A stretch of DNA of 64,000 nt from Nocardioides sp. AX2bis (GCF_902506435.1 NZ_LR733215.1:62139-126138); one strand, 5' to 3'. Counted from the first letter of the stretch, positions 50,106-58,551 are shown. Made by a program: numbers and translations. The notes: generated by a model not told the origin, from the sequence alone.

Positions 50106-51587
50106 TCAGTGAGCGCCGCGCCCGCCGAGGACCGCCCGAGCCGTCTTGGCCAGGATCGTCAGGTCCTGGGCCATCGACCAGTTGTCGACGTAGTAGAGGT
50201 CCAGCCGGATGGCCTCGTCCCACGAGAGCTGTGAGCGGCCGGAGACCTGCCAGAGGCCCGTCATCCCGGGGCGGACCCACATCCGGCGGGCAGCGCCGGC
50301 GTCGTAACCCTCGACCTCGCTGGGCAGCGGGGGGCGGGGGCCGATCAGGCTCATCTCGCCGCGCAGGACGTTGAGCAGCTGCGGGAGCTCGTCGATCGAC
50401 AGTCGCCGGATCCACTTGCCGGGGCGGGTGATGCGCGGGTCGTCAGCCATCTTGAACAGGCCGCCGTCGAAACCGACCTCGGCGTGCAGCTGGGCCAGGC
50501 GCGCCTCGGCGTCAGGAACCATGCTGCGCACCTTGAAGCAGCCGAACTCGCGGCCGTTCCGGCCAACGCGGGTCTGGCGGAACAGCACCGGCCCGCCGTC
50601 GTCAAGCTTGACCAGCAGCGCCACCGCGGTCAGCAGCGGGGCGAGCAGGAAGAGCAGGACCGAGGAGCCAGCGACGTCGAAGGCGCGCTTCCCCCAGCGG
50701 GAGGCATCAGCCCAGGTCGGCGGGTCGACGTGCACCAGAGGCATGCCTCCGACGGGGTGCACGCGGACGCGCTCGCTGGAGATGTCGTTGATCGAGGGCG
50801 CGAGGACGACGCCCACGCCGGCCCGCTCGAGCGCCCACGAGGTGGCGCGCATGTCGTGCGCCGAGCCGGCGGCGCCGCCGGCGAAGAAGGCGACGTCGAC
50901 CTCGTGCTCTGCCGTCACGGAGGTGAGGTCGGCGGCGGTCCCGAGGACGGGCACCCCGGCGGAGGTCTCGCTCATCGTGGTGCCGACCGGCAGGACGGCG
51001 CCGACCACGTGGTAGCCGAGCCAGGTGTCGCGCTGCAGGACGCGGGCGATGTCGTCGACGTGCGCAGCGTCGCCGCAGATGACGATGCGCTGGGCGTAGA
51101 GGCCCTCGCGGCGGGCGCGGTGCAAGGCCTTGCGCAGGGCGAAACGGACCGTCAGCAGGCCGGGCAGGCCGAGGCCGAAGAGGAGCAGGAAGAAACCACG
51201 GGACAGGTCGTAGTCGGTGACGTAGCAGGCGAAGCCGAAGGCGGCCCCGGCGTAGACGGAGGCGCGTGCCACCCGCCCATACTCCTCGCTGCCGGCGCCC
51301 TGCACGTCGGAGCGGTACCCGCCCACCAGCGCGATCGCCAGCACCCAGCCGACGAGCACCAGCGGGGCGACGATACTCAGGTCTCCGGCCAACGCGGCCG
51401 ACTCACCAAAAAGCCACCCGGCCCGGCGACCGAGCAGGGCGACGACGCCGGCCAGGGCGACGACGACGGCGTCGCCGATCAGCGTCGGGAGGATCCAGGA
51501 GCGTGCCCCTCGAATCCGTCGTCGGCCCTCGTAAGCTGGCGCGAAGGTCGGGAGCGCCCGCGAGTCACCCGCGGCATACATGGTCAT
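50106..51587 (-). CDS. Polyprenyl-phosphate sugar transferase, copy 2
   Basis: A 493-residue paralogue of the protein at 47,669, with the same four to five N-terminal helices, a Rossmann-like middle part (QRIVICGDAAHVDDIARVLQ) and the sugar-transferase domain (GPVLFRQTRVGRNGREFGCF, DDPRITRPGKWIRRLSIDEL, RPGMTGLWQVSGRSQLSWDE). HVDPPTWADASRWGKR is shared with copy 1. ATG 51587 is preceded by GGGGAAG. The two copies flank the lipoprotein and microprotein genes. They may use different sugars. Confidence 0.9.
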   Translation of the reverse strand: MTMYAAGDSRALPTFAPAYEGRRRIRGARSWILPTLIGDAVVVALAGVVALLGRRAGWLFGESAALAGDLSIVAPLVLVGWVLAIALVGGYRSDVQGAGSEEYGRVARASVYAGAAFGFACYVTDYDLSRGFFLLLFGLGLPGLLTVRFALRKALHRARREGLYAQRIVICGDAAHVDDIARVLQRDTWLGYHVVGAVLPVGTTMSETSAGVPVLGTAADLTSVTAEHEVDVAFFAGGAAGSAHDMRATSWALERAGVGVVLAPSINDISSERVRVHPVGGMPLVHVDPPTWADASRWGKRAFDVAGSSVLLFLLAPLLTAVALLVKLDDGGPVLFRQTRVGRNGREFGCFKVRSMVPDAEARLAQLHAEVGFDGGLFKMADDPRITRPGKWIRRLSIDELPQLLNVLRGEMSLIGPRPPLPSEVEGYDAGAARRMWVRPGMTGLWQVSGRSQLSWDEAIRLDLYYVDNWSMAQDLTILAKTARAVLGGRGAH

Positions 51588-51725
51588 CGGTGTTCTTCCC
51601 CCTGGGCCACAGGCTTGTCCGTGGCCACATGAGTAGTAGACGTGGTCTGACCGGGTGATCGGAGCTTCCGGGGGCTGGATTCCCCAAAACCGGGTACGGG
51701 CCGGTGACCAGGCACAATGTGGCCC

Positions 51726-52649
51726 ATGCCACTCGATCCCGGAACCCAGTCCCTGCTGGACCTCATCACCGCCGCCGGCTACCCGCCCATGCACGAGGGC
51801 ACCCCGGCCACCGCCCGCCAGGCGATGCGGTCGATGACCATCGACCTCGTCACCGACGACAACCGGGTCCCGGTCGGCGACGTCGCCGAGGTCGACGCCG
51901 GCGGGGTGCCGGCCCGGCTCTACCGCCCCGAGGGCGACGGCCCGTGGCCGACCCTGGTCTGGATCCACGGCGGCGGCTGGGTGGTCGGGGACCTCGACAC
52001 CTACGACCAGACCTGCCGCCGGTTCTGCCGGGACGGGCAGATGGCGGTGCTGTCGGTGGACTACCGGCTCGCCCCGGAGGCGCCGTTCCCGGCCGCGGTC
52101 GAGGACTCGCTGACGGCGGTCCGCTGGGCGCTGGCGCACCGCGCCGAGCTCGGTGGCAGCGACCTGGTCGCGGTGGGCGGCGACAGCGCCGGCGGCAACC
52201 TGTCGGCGATCGCCGCCCAGGAGCTGTCCGGCGAGCTCGCCGCGCAGGTGCTGATCTACCCCTCGACCGACATGGCCGGCGACTACCCCTCGCGTGCGGA
52301 GAACGCCGAGGGCTACTTCCTCGACCTGGCCACGATGGTCTGGTTCTCCGGGCACTACCTCAGCGGGGGCGAGCGCCTCGACCTGGCCGACCCGCGGCTG
52401 TCCCCGATCGCGGGCACCGTCGCCGGGGTGGCGCCGGCGGTCGTCGTGACGGCGGAGTACGACCCGCTCCGCGACGAGGGGGAGGCGTACGCCGACGCGC
52501 TCACCGCGGCCGGCGTCGACGTCGACCGCACGCGCTACGACGGCCTGGTGCACGGGTTCCTCGACATGGGCGCGATGAGCCCGGCCGCGGACGCCGCGCT
52601 CGACGACGTCATCGCGCGGACCAAGGCCCTGCTCGACCGGCTCGCCTGA
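51726..52649 (+). CDS. Alpha/beta hydrolase, hormone-sensitive lipase-like esterase
   Basis: A 307-residue esterase. The oxyanion motif HGGGW, the nucleophile GDSAGG, an acid in AEYDPLRDE and the catalytic His in DGLVHGF are all in place. The family hydrolyses short- to medium-chain acyl esters. A CACAAT box lies about 8 bases before ATG 51726, so the transcript may be leaderless; the upstream ATG 51717 is less likely. It is followed after five bases by gpgS. Confidence 0.9.
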   Translation: MPLDPGTQSLLDLITAAGYPPMHEGTPATARQAMRSMTIDLVTDDNRVPVGDVAEVDAGGVPARLYRPEGDGPWPTLVWIHGGGWVVGDLDTYDQTCRRFCRDGQMAVLSVDYRLAPEAPFPAAVEDSLTAVRWALAHRAELGGSDLVAVGGDSAGGNLSAIAAQELSGELAAQVLIYPSTDMAGDYPSRAENAEGYFLDLATMVWFSGHYLSGGERLDLADPRLSPIAGTVAGVAPAVVVTAEYDPLRDEGEAYADALTAAGVDVDRTRYDGLVHGFLDMGAMSPAADAALDDVIARTKALLDRLA

Positions 52650-52653
52650 GCCG

Positions 52654-53613
52654 GTGCGGTCGCTCCACGGCATCGCCACCCACGCCTGGGACGACTGGAC
52701 CCTCGAGGAGCTGCTGGCGGCCAAGGCGGCCGCGGGCACGACGGTGAGCCTGGTGGTGCCGGCGCGCAACGAGGCCGCGACCGTCGGCGACGTCGTGACC
52801 CGGGTGCGCGAGGCGCTGGTGGAGACAACCGCTCTCATCGACGAGCTGGTCGTCGTCGATTCCGACTCCACCGACACGACCTACGACGTCGCGGCGGGCG
52901 CCGGCGCGACGGTGCACCGCAGCGCCGAGATCCGCCCCGACCTCGGTACGTACCCCGGCAAGGGCGAGGCGATGTGGAAGTCGCTGTTCGTCACCACCGG
53001 GGACCTCGTCGTCTTCATGGATGCCGACCTGCTCGACTGGGACACCCACTTCGTGCCGGGCCTGCTGGGACCGCTCCTGACCGGGGTGGTCGAGGAGCGA
53101 GCGCAGCGAGCGTCACGAGACCCGGTAAGCCCGATCGCCCTCGTCAAGGGGTTCTACGAGCGCCCCGGCGCCGACGGTCCCTGGGAGGGCGGCCGGGTGA
53201 CCGAGCTGGTCGCCCGGCCGCTGATCGCCACCTCGTTCCCCGAGCTCGGCGGCCTGGTGCAGCCACTTGCGGGGGAGTGGGCCGCACGGCGCTCGCTCCT
53301 GGAGCAGCTGTGGATGCCGACGGGGTACGCCGTCGAGCTGGCCGCGCTGGTCGACACCGCCAGGCTGCTGGGGACAGGAGCGATCGCCCAGGTCGACCTC
53401 GGTCGCCGCGCGCACCGCCACCAGGCACTGCGGGACCTCGGTGGGATGTCGACCCAGATCGTCGCGGCCGCGCTCGCTCGCCTCGGGGCTCGCGAGCCCG
53501 GGGAGCCGGCGGTGCTCCGGCAGCACGGCCCCGGCGCGGGTGGAGTGCCGGCCAGCGACGACCGCGACGTAGGAACGGTCGAGCGTCCTCCGGCGAGCAG
53601 CGTCGACCTGTGA
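52654..53613 (+). CDS. gpgS: Glucosyl-3-phosphoglycerate synthase with a repeat-derived insertion
   Basis: A 319-residue GT-A glycosyltransferase. SLVVPARNEAATVGDVVTRV, VVVDSDSTDTTYDVAAGAGA and VFMDADLLDWD (metal DxD) match GpgS, which transfers glucose from a nucleotide sugar to 3-phosphoglycerate, the first step toward methylglucose lipopolysaccharide. Residues about 144-158 ([15 protein letters not shown]) are encoded by an in-frame copy of the dispersed repeat, between GPLLTG and IALVKGFYERPG where mycobacterial GpgS has no such insertion. The gene pair gpgS-folP2 mirrors Rv1208-Rv1207 content in mycobacteria. It begins at GTG 52654, five bases after the esterase stop. Confidence 0.9.
   Translation: MRSLHGIATHAWDDWTLEELLAAKAAAGTTVSLVVPARNEAATVGDVVTRVREALVETTALIDELVVVDSDSTDTTYDVAAGAGATVHRSAEIRPDLGTYPGKGEAMWKSLFVTTGDLVVFMDADLLDWDTHFVPGLLGPLLTGVVEERAQRASRDPVSPIALVKGFYERPGADGPWEGGRVTELVARPLIATSFPELGGLVQPLAGEWAARRSLLEQLWMPTGYAVELAALVDTARLLGTGAIAQVDLGRRAHRHQALRDLGGMSTQIVAAALARLGAREPGEPAVLRQHGPGAGGVPASDDRDVGTVERPPASSVDL
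53081..53124 (-). repeat. Dispersed repeat copy inserted in gpgS
   Basis: GGTGGTCGAGGAGCGAGCGC, then AGCGAGCGTCACGAGACCCG. This is the reverse complement of the units at 43,149-43,266. It is read as 15 codons in the middle of a conserved domain, without shifting the frame. Confidence 0.85.
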
Positions 53614-53650
53614 CTTTCACGCACCAGGTGCGTGCAAGTCACAGGTCGAC
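53602..53650. terminator. 24-bp-stem hairpin with a one-base loop, containing the gpgS stop
   Basis: Arms at 53602-53625 and 53627-53650 pair with a single mismatch around one A. The first arm starts GTCGACCTGTGACTTTCACG and includes the gpgS stop (TGA at 53611-53613). The structure would be a 49-base near-palindrome in DNA. Confidence 0.8.
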
Positions 53651-53704
53651 CGTCCGCTGACCTCGATGGGTCCGACGCTGCGGGCGCCCGGCTAGGTTCG
53701 CCCC

Positions 53705-54565
53705 GTGCTCCGACTCGGCCGTCACGCCTTCACCGACGACACCACGCTGATGATGGCCATCGTCAACCGCACCCCCGACTCCTTCTACGACCGGGGCGCG
53801 ACCTGGGCCGAGGACCGGGCCTTCGAGCGCGTGGCGCTGGTCGTCGAGCAGGGCGCGGAGATCGTCGACATCGGCGGCATCAAAGCCGCCCCGGGCGCCG
53901 AGATCGACGCCGCGGAGGAGAAGTCGCGGGTGGTGGACTTCGTGGCGCGCGTACGGGACGCCTTCCCCTCGCTGGTGATCTCCGTCGACACCTGGCGCGC
54001 CGAGGTCGGCGACGCCGTGTGCCGGGCCGGTGCCGACGTCCTGAACGACGCTTGGGGCGGCGCTGACCCCGAGCTTGTCGACGTGGCCGCGGCCCACGAC
54101 GTCGCCATCATCTGCACCCACACCGGGGGAGCGACGCCGCGGACGCGGCCCTACCGGGTGGAGTACAACGACGTGGTCGCCTCGGCGATCGCCGACACCA
54201 CGGCGTACGCCGCGCGGGCGCTGGCCGCCGGGGTCGCGCGGGAGTCGGTGGTGATCGACCCGGCGCACGACTTCGGCAAGAACACCTTCCACTCCCTCGA
54301 GCTCACCCGGCGCCTGGCCGAGATGGTCGACACCGGGTGGCCGGTGCTGGTGTCGCTGAGCAACAAGGACTTCGTCGGCGAGACGTTGGACAAGCCGGTC
54401 GGGGAGCGCCTGCTCGGCACGCTCGCGGCGACCGCGGTCTGCGCGACTGCCGGGGCGAGGATCTACCGGGTGCACGAGGTGGTCGAGACCCGGCAGGTCG
54501 TCGACATGGCGTGGGCCATCGCCGGGCGGCGGCTGCCGGCGCGGGCGATCCGGGGGCTGCAGTGA
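53705..54565 (+). CDS. folP2: FolP2-like dihydropteroate synthase homologue
   Basis: A 286-residue TIM barrel related to dihydropteroate synthase. MAIVNRTPDSFYDRG, EIVDIGGIKAAPGAE and VISVDTWRAEVGDAV match the pterin- and substrate-binding loops; NDAWGGADPELVDV follows. The loop that carries GxSRKRF in FolP1 reads VSLSNKDFVGE, the pattern of mycobacterial FolP2 (Rv1207), which has no dihydropteroate synthase activity and sits beside gpgS there too. Its true role is unknown. The start is GTG 53705. Confidence 0.88.
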   Translation: MLRLGRHAFTDDTTLMMAIVNRTPDSFYDRGATWAEDRAFERVALVVEQGAEIVDIGGIKAAPGAEIDAAEEKSRVVDFVARVRDAFPSLVISVDTWRAEVGDAVCRAGADVLNDAWGGADPELVDVAAAHDVAIICTHTGGATPRTRPYRVEYNDVVASAIADTTAYAARALAAGVARESVVIDPAHDFGKNTFHSLELTRRLAEMVDTGWPVLVSLSNKDFVGETLDKPVGERLLGTLAATAVCATAGARIYRVHEVVETRQVVDMAWAIAGRRLPARAIRGLQ

Positions 54566-54569
54566 GCTC

Positions 54570-54620
54570 GGTGGTCGAGGGTCTCGTGACGCTCGCTGGC
54601 GCTCGTTCCTCGACCACCGG
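54570..54620 (+). repeat. Dispersed repeat copy between folP2 and the LigB-like gene
   Basis: GGTGGTCGAGG at 54570-54580 is exactly inverted at 54608-54618, around the core GTCTCGTGACGCTCGCTGGC. It starts five bases after the folP2 stop, and its end runs into the ribosome site of the next gene. Confidence 0.8.
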
Positions 54621-54633
54621 AGGTAGACGAGTC

Positions 54634-55137
54634 GTGCTGGTGCCGGGCGCGCTGGCGCTGCTGCCCGAGTACGCCGGCCAGCAGGACCCGCTGGCCGAGC
54701 TCCGTGCGGCCTGCCATGCGGCCGTGGCGTGGCTCTGCGAGCCCGGTGAGACCGTCGCGGTCCACTGCGAGCACCAGAGCCTGCGGCTGGCCCGACACCT
54801 GGTCGGCCAAGCGGGCGGAACGCTCCACCCGATAGACGACCGCCCCGCGCCGACGCTCGTGATCGGGAACGGGTCGGCCCGGCGTACCGAGAAGGCGCCC
54901 GGGCACCTCGACCCTCGCGCGGCTTCCTTCGACGCCGACCTCGGCCGGGCGCTCACCAGGCCCGACCCCGCAGCCCTGGCCGCGATCGACGGCCGGCTCG
55001 CACGCGAGCTGTGGGCCGACGTCGAGTCGCTGCGGTGGCTCGGCGAGGAGGTGCTGTCCGGGTCGGAGCGCGTGGTGGTCGACTACGACGACGACCCGTT
55101 CGGCGTCCAGTACTGGGTGCTGCGTCTGGAGTCCTGA
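54634..55137 (+). CDS. Class III extradiol dioxygenase (LigB)-like protein
   Basis: A 167-residue protein with the family start VLVPGALALLPEYAGQQDPL, a middle APTLVIGNGSARRTEKAPG and the typical end PAALAAIDGRLARELWADVE then VVVDYDDDPFGVQYWVLRL. It is the short actinobacterial LigB-like form. GTG 54634 has GGAGGT about 9 bases upstream, a site partly made by the repeat end (CCGGAGGT); the in-frame GTG at 54,561 would add repeat-encoded residues. Ring cleavage activity has not been shown for this branch. In streptomycetes a homologue usually lies near miaA; here it is about 20 kb away. Confidence 0.75.
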   Translation: MLVPGALALLPEYAGQQDPLAELRAACHAAVAWLCEPGETVAVHCEHQSLRLARHLVGQAGGTLHPIDDRPAPTLVIGNGSARRTEKAPGHLDPRAASFDADLGRALTRPDPAALAAIDGRLARELWADVESLRWLGEEVLSGSERVVVDYDDDPFGVQYWVLRLES

Positions 55138-55257
55138 CGGCGTGTCTCGGGGCCTGGATCCCGGGCCCGATCGCCCTCGCGGGCGCACGACCGGTCGTAC
55201 GTTGCTCGGGTCATCCACGCGGCGCTCGGGCCGCCCAGGCCAGGAACGAGACCCCCC

Positions 55258-56358
55258 GTGCACCTCCTCCCCCCACGCCGCACCGTCGCGGCCCTCCTGG
55301 CGACCACCGTGGTCGCCGCCGGGGCCGTCGTGGGCGCCGGCGCCCCCGCGTCCGCCGCCGACCTGCTCACCCTCACCACGACCGACGTCGGCTGCAACGG
55401 CGACGTCCCGACCGCCACCGTCGCGGTCGCCGCGTCGTCACCCCTCGTCCTGGCGGCCGAGCTCCGCCGCACCGCTGCGGGCGGCTCGACCGACTCCCAG
55501 CTGACGCCGCTCGTGCTCGGCCAGGGCATGGCCACCTTCACCGGCGCCGGGACCTTCACCCTCGAGGGGTTCGTCCTCGGCCAGCCGTCCTCGAACCTGC
55601 TCGAGGTGGTGGTGCCGGCGTGCGACGGGGAGGAGCCGCCAGTCGCGGGCCCGACCTCGACCACGACGATCAGCGACGTCGTCTGCTCGACGCTCCCGGC
55701 CCCGCTGCCGGGGGTCGGCAACGGCAGCCTGGACTACAGCACCCGGCTGACGGGCGCCGAGGGCAGCCTCGCGGTCGCCTACGTCGCCCCCCTCGGCGGC
55801 GGCCTGCCCGTCGGGCTTCCGCAGCTCCTCACCGGGCCGGTGGCCTCGGGCACCTTCACCGGTCTGCCGAACGAGCCGCTGCAGCTCGTCGTCACGGCCA
55901 ACGGTGCCCCGATCGAGGAGACGGGTGAGGTCGGCCTGGCGGCCTGCGCCGGCCCGGTCGACCCCGACCCGGATCCGGACCCCGACCCGGACCCCGACCC
56001 GGACCCCGACCCGGACCCCGACCCGGACCCCGACCCGGAGCCGGACCCGGTTGCGGCGATGGTCGACCCTCGCGGAGCGGTCACGGTCCTCACGAGCTGC
56101 CGCAACGTCCGGGCCGGCACCTTCACCGGCAGGGCCCGGCTCGACAACCGCCGCTCCAGCGACGGTGACACCGCAGACGGCGGCGACGTCCGGTACCGGC
56201 TGCTGGTCAACAAGCGGTCCGTGCGCTCCGTGGTCGTCGAGGCCGGCGAGCGGACGGTGGTGCGCTACCGCGGCGCGAAGCGTGGGTCGACGGTGGTCCT
56301 GAAGGCCGCTGGTGAGACGGTCGACAGGGCGTCCGTCCCGAAGCGCCGGCGCTGCTGA
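55258..56358 (+). CDS. Secreted protein with a long Asp-Pro linker
   Basis: A 366-residue secreted product. The signal peptide (RRTVAALLATTVVAAGAVVG, cleavage after ASA) leads to two beta-rich domains with Cys residues, then a (DP)n linker of about 17 pairs (55,961-56,050), then a small basic C-terminal domain with RLLVNKRSVRSVVVEAGERT ending KRRRC. The linker probably works as a stiff spacer. No enzyme motif was seen. Function unknown. Confidence 0.72.
   Translation: MHLLPPRRTVAALLATTVVAAGAVVGAGAPASAADLLTLTTTDVGCNGDVPTATVAVAASSPLVLAAELRRTAAGGSTDSQLTPLVLGQGMATFTGAGTFTLEGFVLGQPSSNLLEVVVPACDGEEPPVAGPTSTTTISDVVCSTLPAPLPGVGNGSLDYSTRLTGAEGSLAVAYVAPLGGGLPVGLPQLLTGPVASGTFTGLPNEPLQLVVTANGAPIEETGEVGLAACAGPVDPDPDPDPDPDPDPDPDPDPDPDPDPEPDPVAAMVDPRGAVTVLTSCRNVRAGTFTGRARLDNRRSSDGDTADGGDVRYRLLVNKRSVRSVVVEAGERTVVRYRGAKRGSTVVLKAAGETVDRASVPKRRRC
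55961..56050 (+). repeat. Tandem 12-bp coding repeat (Asp-Pro minisatellite)
   Basis: Repeats of ACCCCGACCCGG and close variants encode alternating Asp and Pro. The unit number is likely to vary between strains by slippage. There is no spacer structure, so it is not a CRISPR. Confidence 0.85.
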
Positions 56359-56407
56359 GCAGGGTCGTCCGGCGTCCGCGCTCCCGGCCGCTGGCTACCG
56401 TGACGGC

Positions 56408-57025
56408 ATGAGCCTGCACCCCTCGCCCGGACCACGAGCACGCACGCCCGACTGGGTGCGCGCCGCGGTCTGGGCAGGCGGTTTCGTGGCCCTGCTGTGG
56501 GTGCTCGAGGGCGTCGACCAGATCGCGCTGAACGAGTCGCTCGACGGCGAGGGCATCCGCCCCCGCAGCGAGGACGGGCTGCTCGGCATCCTGCTCGCGC
56601 CGTTCCTGCACGGCGGCTGGGGCCACCTGGTCGCCAACACGCTGCCGGCGCTGGTCCTCGGCTACCTCGTCCTGGCCTCCGGCATCGGTCGGGGGCTCGC
56701 CGCCACGGCGATGATCTGGCTGGTCAGCGGCGTCGGCGTGTGGGTGTTCTCGCCGACGCTGTCGGTCACCGTGGGTGCCTCGGGCCTGATCTTCGGGTGG
56801 CTGGTGTACCTCCTCGTCCGGGGGTTCTTCACCCGCTCGGCCTGGGACATCATCCTCGGGCTGACGCTCTTCTTCCTCTACGGCGGCGTGCTGCTCGGTG
56901 TGCTGCCCGGACAGCCCGGAATCTCCTGGCAGGCGCACCTCTTCGGTGCCCTTGGCGGCGGGGTCGCTGCGATGGCGTTGGCCGAGCGCCGCCCGTCGCA
57001 GCGGCAGTTGGAGTACTACGGGTGA
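56408..57025 (+). CDS. Rhomboid-family intramembrane serine protease
   Basis: A 205-residue, six-helix membrane protease. FLHGGWGHLVANTLPALVLG is the rhomboid HxxxN-type motif, the nucleophile Ser (about 125) is in GASGLIFGW, and the catalytic His (about 177) in SWQAHLFGALGG. It cleaves transmembrane substrates within the bilayer. ATG 56408 is the start. Its stop overlaps the next gene by GTGA. Confidence 0.9.
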   Translation: MSLHPSPGPRARTPDWVRAAVWAGGFVALLWVLEGVDQIALNESLDGEGIRPRSEDGLLGILLAPFLHGGWGHLVANTLPALVLGYLVLASGIGRGLAATAMIWLVSGVGVWVFSPTLSVTVGASGLIFGWLVYLLVRGFFTRSAWDIILGLTLFFLYGGVLLGVLPGQPGISWQAHLFGALGGGVAAMALAERRPSQRQLEYYG

Positions 57026-57714
57026 GGCTCATCCTCGGCCCCGACGCACCCCGACCGGTCACGCCCGACGACCTGCCCGACCTGTACGCCCGGCCGGCCG
57101 ACGCCGGTGACGGACCGTGGGTCCGGGCCTGCATGATCTCCTCGCTCGACGGTGCGGCCACCGGGCCCGACGGGCTGAGCGGTGGGCTGAACAACGAGCC
57201 CGACCACGCCGTCTTCGGCGCACTGCGGGGCCTGGCCGACGCGGTCCTGGTCGGTGCGGGCACGGCCCGCGACGAGGGATACGGCCCCGCGGACGTCCCC
57301 CTGGTCCTGATCAGCCGTCAGGGCGAGGTGCCCGAAGGGCTGCGCGACGCCGACCCGGGGCGGGTCATGATGGTCGTCCCCGCCAGTGCCGCGCACCTGG
57401 GCGAGGCCGAGGGGATCCTCGGCCCCGAGCACGTGTGGGTGCTCGGCGAGGACGAGATCGACTTCGCCGCCCTCCGCGACCGGATGGCCGCCCAGGGCTG
57501 GCGCGAGGTGACCTGCGAGGGCGGGCCGAGCACGCTCGGGGTGCTGCTCGGTGCCGGCTTGATCGACGAGGTCGCGGCCACAGTTGTGCCGCGTCTGATG
57601 GCCGGTGAGCACCCTCGGATGACGGCGGGTCCCGACGTCGACGTCGACCTCGAGCTGATGTCGCTGCTGGATGAGGACGGGACGTTGCTGGGACGCTGGC
57701 GCGTACGTCGCTGA
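57022..57714 (+). CDS. RibD C-terminal-domain pyrimidine reductase-like protein
   Basis: A 230-residue protein containing only the RibD C-terminal reductase domain (DHFR-like fold): MISSLDGAATGPDGLSGGLN, LRGLADAVLVGAGTARDEGY, and TCEGGPSTLGVLLGAGLIDE. In riboflavin synthesis this domain reduces the ribosyl side chain with NADPH, but isolated domains often act elsewhere. GTG 57022 overlaps the rhomboid stop. No deaminase domain or other rib gene is in the window. Confidence 0.87.
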   Translation: MRLILGPDAPRPVTPDDLPDLYARPADAGDGPWVRACMISSLDGAATGPDGLSGGLNNEPDHAVFGALRGLADAVLVGAGTARDEGYGPADVPLVLISRQGEVPEGLRDADPGRVMMVVPASAAHLGEAEGILGPEHVWVLGEDEIDFAALRDRMAAQGWREVTCEGGPSTLGVLLGAGLIDEVAATVVPRLMAGEHPRMTAGPDVDVDLELMSLLDEDGTLLGRWRVRR

Positions 57715-57816
57715 GGACAGAGCTCCGGGATGGCCGGCGCCCGGGAGCTGGCCCTGTTGCCACAGGCGGGCAGCAGCACGCGGGCGCGGGGCGTGCCCGA
57801 GGGATAGCGTCACCGG

Positions 57817-58491
57817 ATGACATACGCCTCGCAGGCTGCGCCCGGCGAGGGCGTCGTAGCGCGCCTCGCCCTGGCCGACGTCCTGCAGGACCGTCTGCGA
57901 GAGGCAGGCCTGCGCGAGCAGCTCGCAGCGCTCGACGGCATGGACGCACGGCACGCGACGGCCCCGGTGGGGCCCACGGAGTCCGGCGGGCTGCCCGTTC
58001 TGGCGCACCTGGCCGAGGCCGTTGACCTGGCGCGCGCCGTCCTGGACCACCGAGCCGACAAGGCGCTGGCGGTGGTCGTGGCCTCGGTCGCCTGGACGCA
58101 GACCGCGTCCTACCGGCAGGACCCGCCCGGTGATGGCTTCCTCGACGGCTACGCCCACGCCACGTTCCTGGGCCCGACCGACGGAGGGCCGGACACCGCG
58201 TCGACGGTCCCGGCGGCGGCAGTGGGGCTCCTGCTGCTGTCGCCCGGGGTGGTCTACCCGCACCACGCCCACCCCGCCGACGAGGTCTACCTGCCGTTGA
58301 CCGAGGCACGCTGGTCCCACGGCGACGCCACCCCGTTCGCGGTCGAGGCGGCGGGGATCCCGTTGCACCACCGCCCCTGGCAGCCCCACGCCATGATCGC
58401 CGGCGTCTCCCCGCTGCTGGCCCTCTACCTCTGGACCGGGGCCGTCACCGTGCCAGCCGCCTGGACCCGGCCGGACCCCCATGGCCGCTGA
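57817..58491 (+). CDS. DMSP-lyase-like cupin
   Basis: A 224-residue protein whose C-terminal cupin has the metal motif YPHHAHPADEVYLPL (His about 149/152, Glu about 156, Tyr about 158) and a later His in HRPWQPHAMIAG followed by SPLLALYLWTG. This is the pattern of the dimethylsulfoniopropionate lyase family (DddL and relatives), which cleaves DMSP to DMS and acrylate. Helical N-terminal residues (LADVLQDRLREAGLREQL) precede it. No other DMSP gene is near, so the substrate is uncertain. Confidence 0.7.
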   Translation: MTYASQAAPGEGVVARLALADVLQDRLREAGLREQLAALDGMDARHATAPVGPTESGGLPVLAHLAEAVDLARAVLDHRADKALAVVVASVAWTQTASYRQDPPGDGFLDGYAHATFLGPTDGGPDTASTVPAAAVGLLLLSPGVVYPHHAHPADEVYLPLTEARWSHGDATPFAVEAAGIPLHHRPWQPHAMIAGVSPLLALYLWTGAVTVPAAWTRPDPHGR

Positions 58492-58551
58492 CCGGGCGGC
58501 AGGCTCGCCCTGAGGCGGGCGTAATCCCGAACCGTCCTCGGCCCGGTCGGC

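Noticed and set aside
55961..56050. Possible CRISPR or regulatory repeat
   Set aside because: Units are contiguous with no spacers and encode Asp-Pro pairs in a secreted protein.
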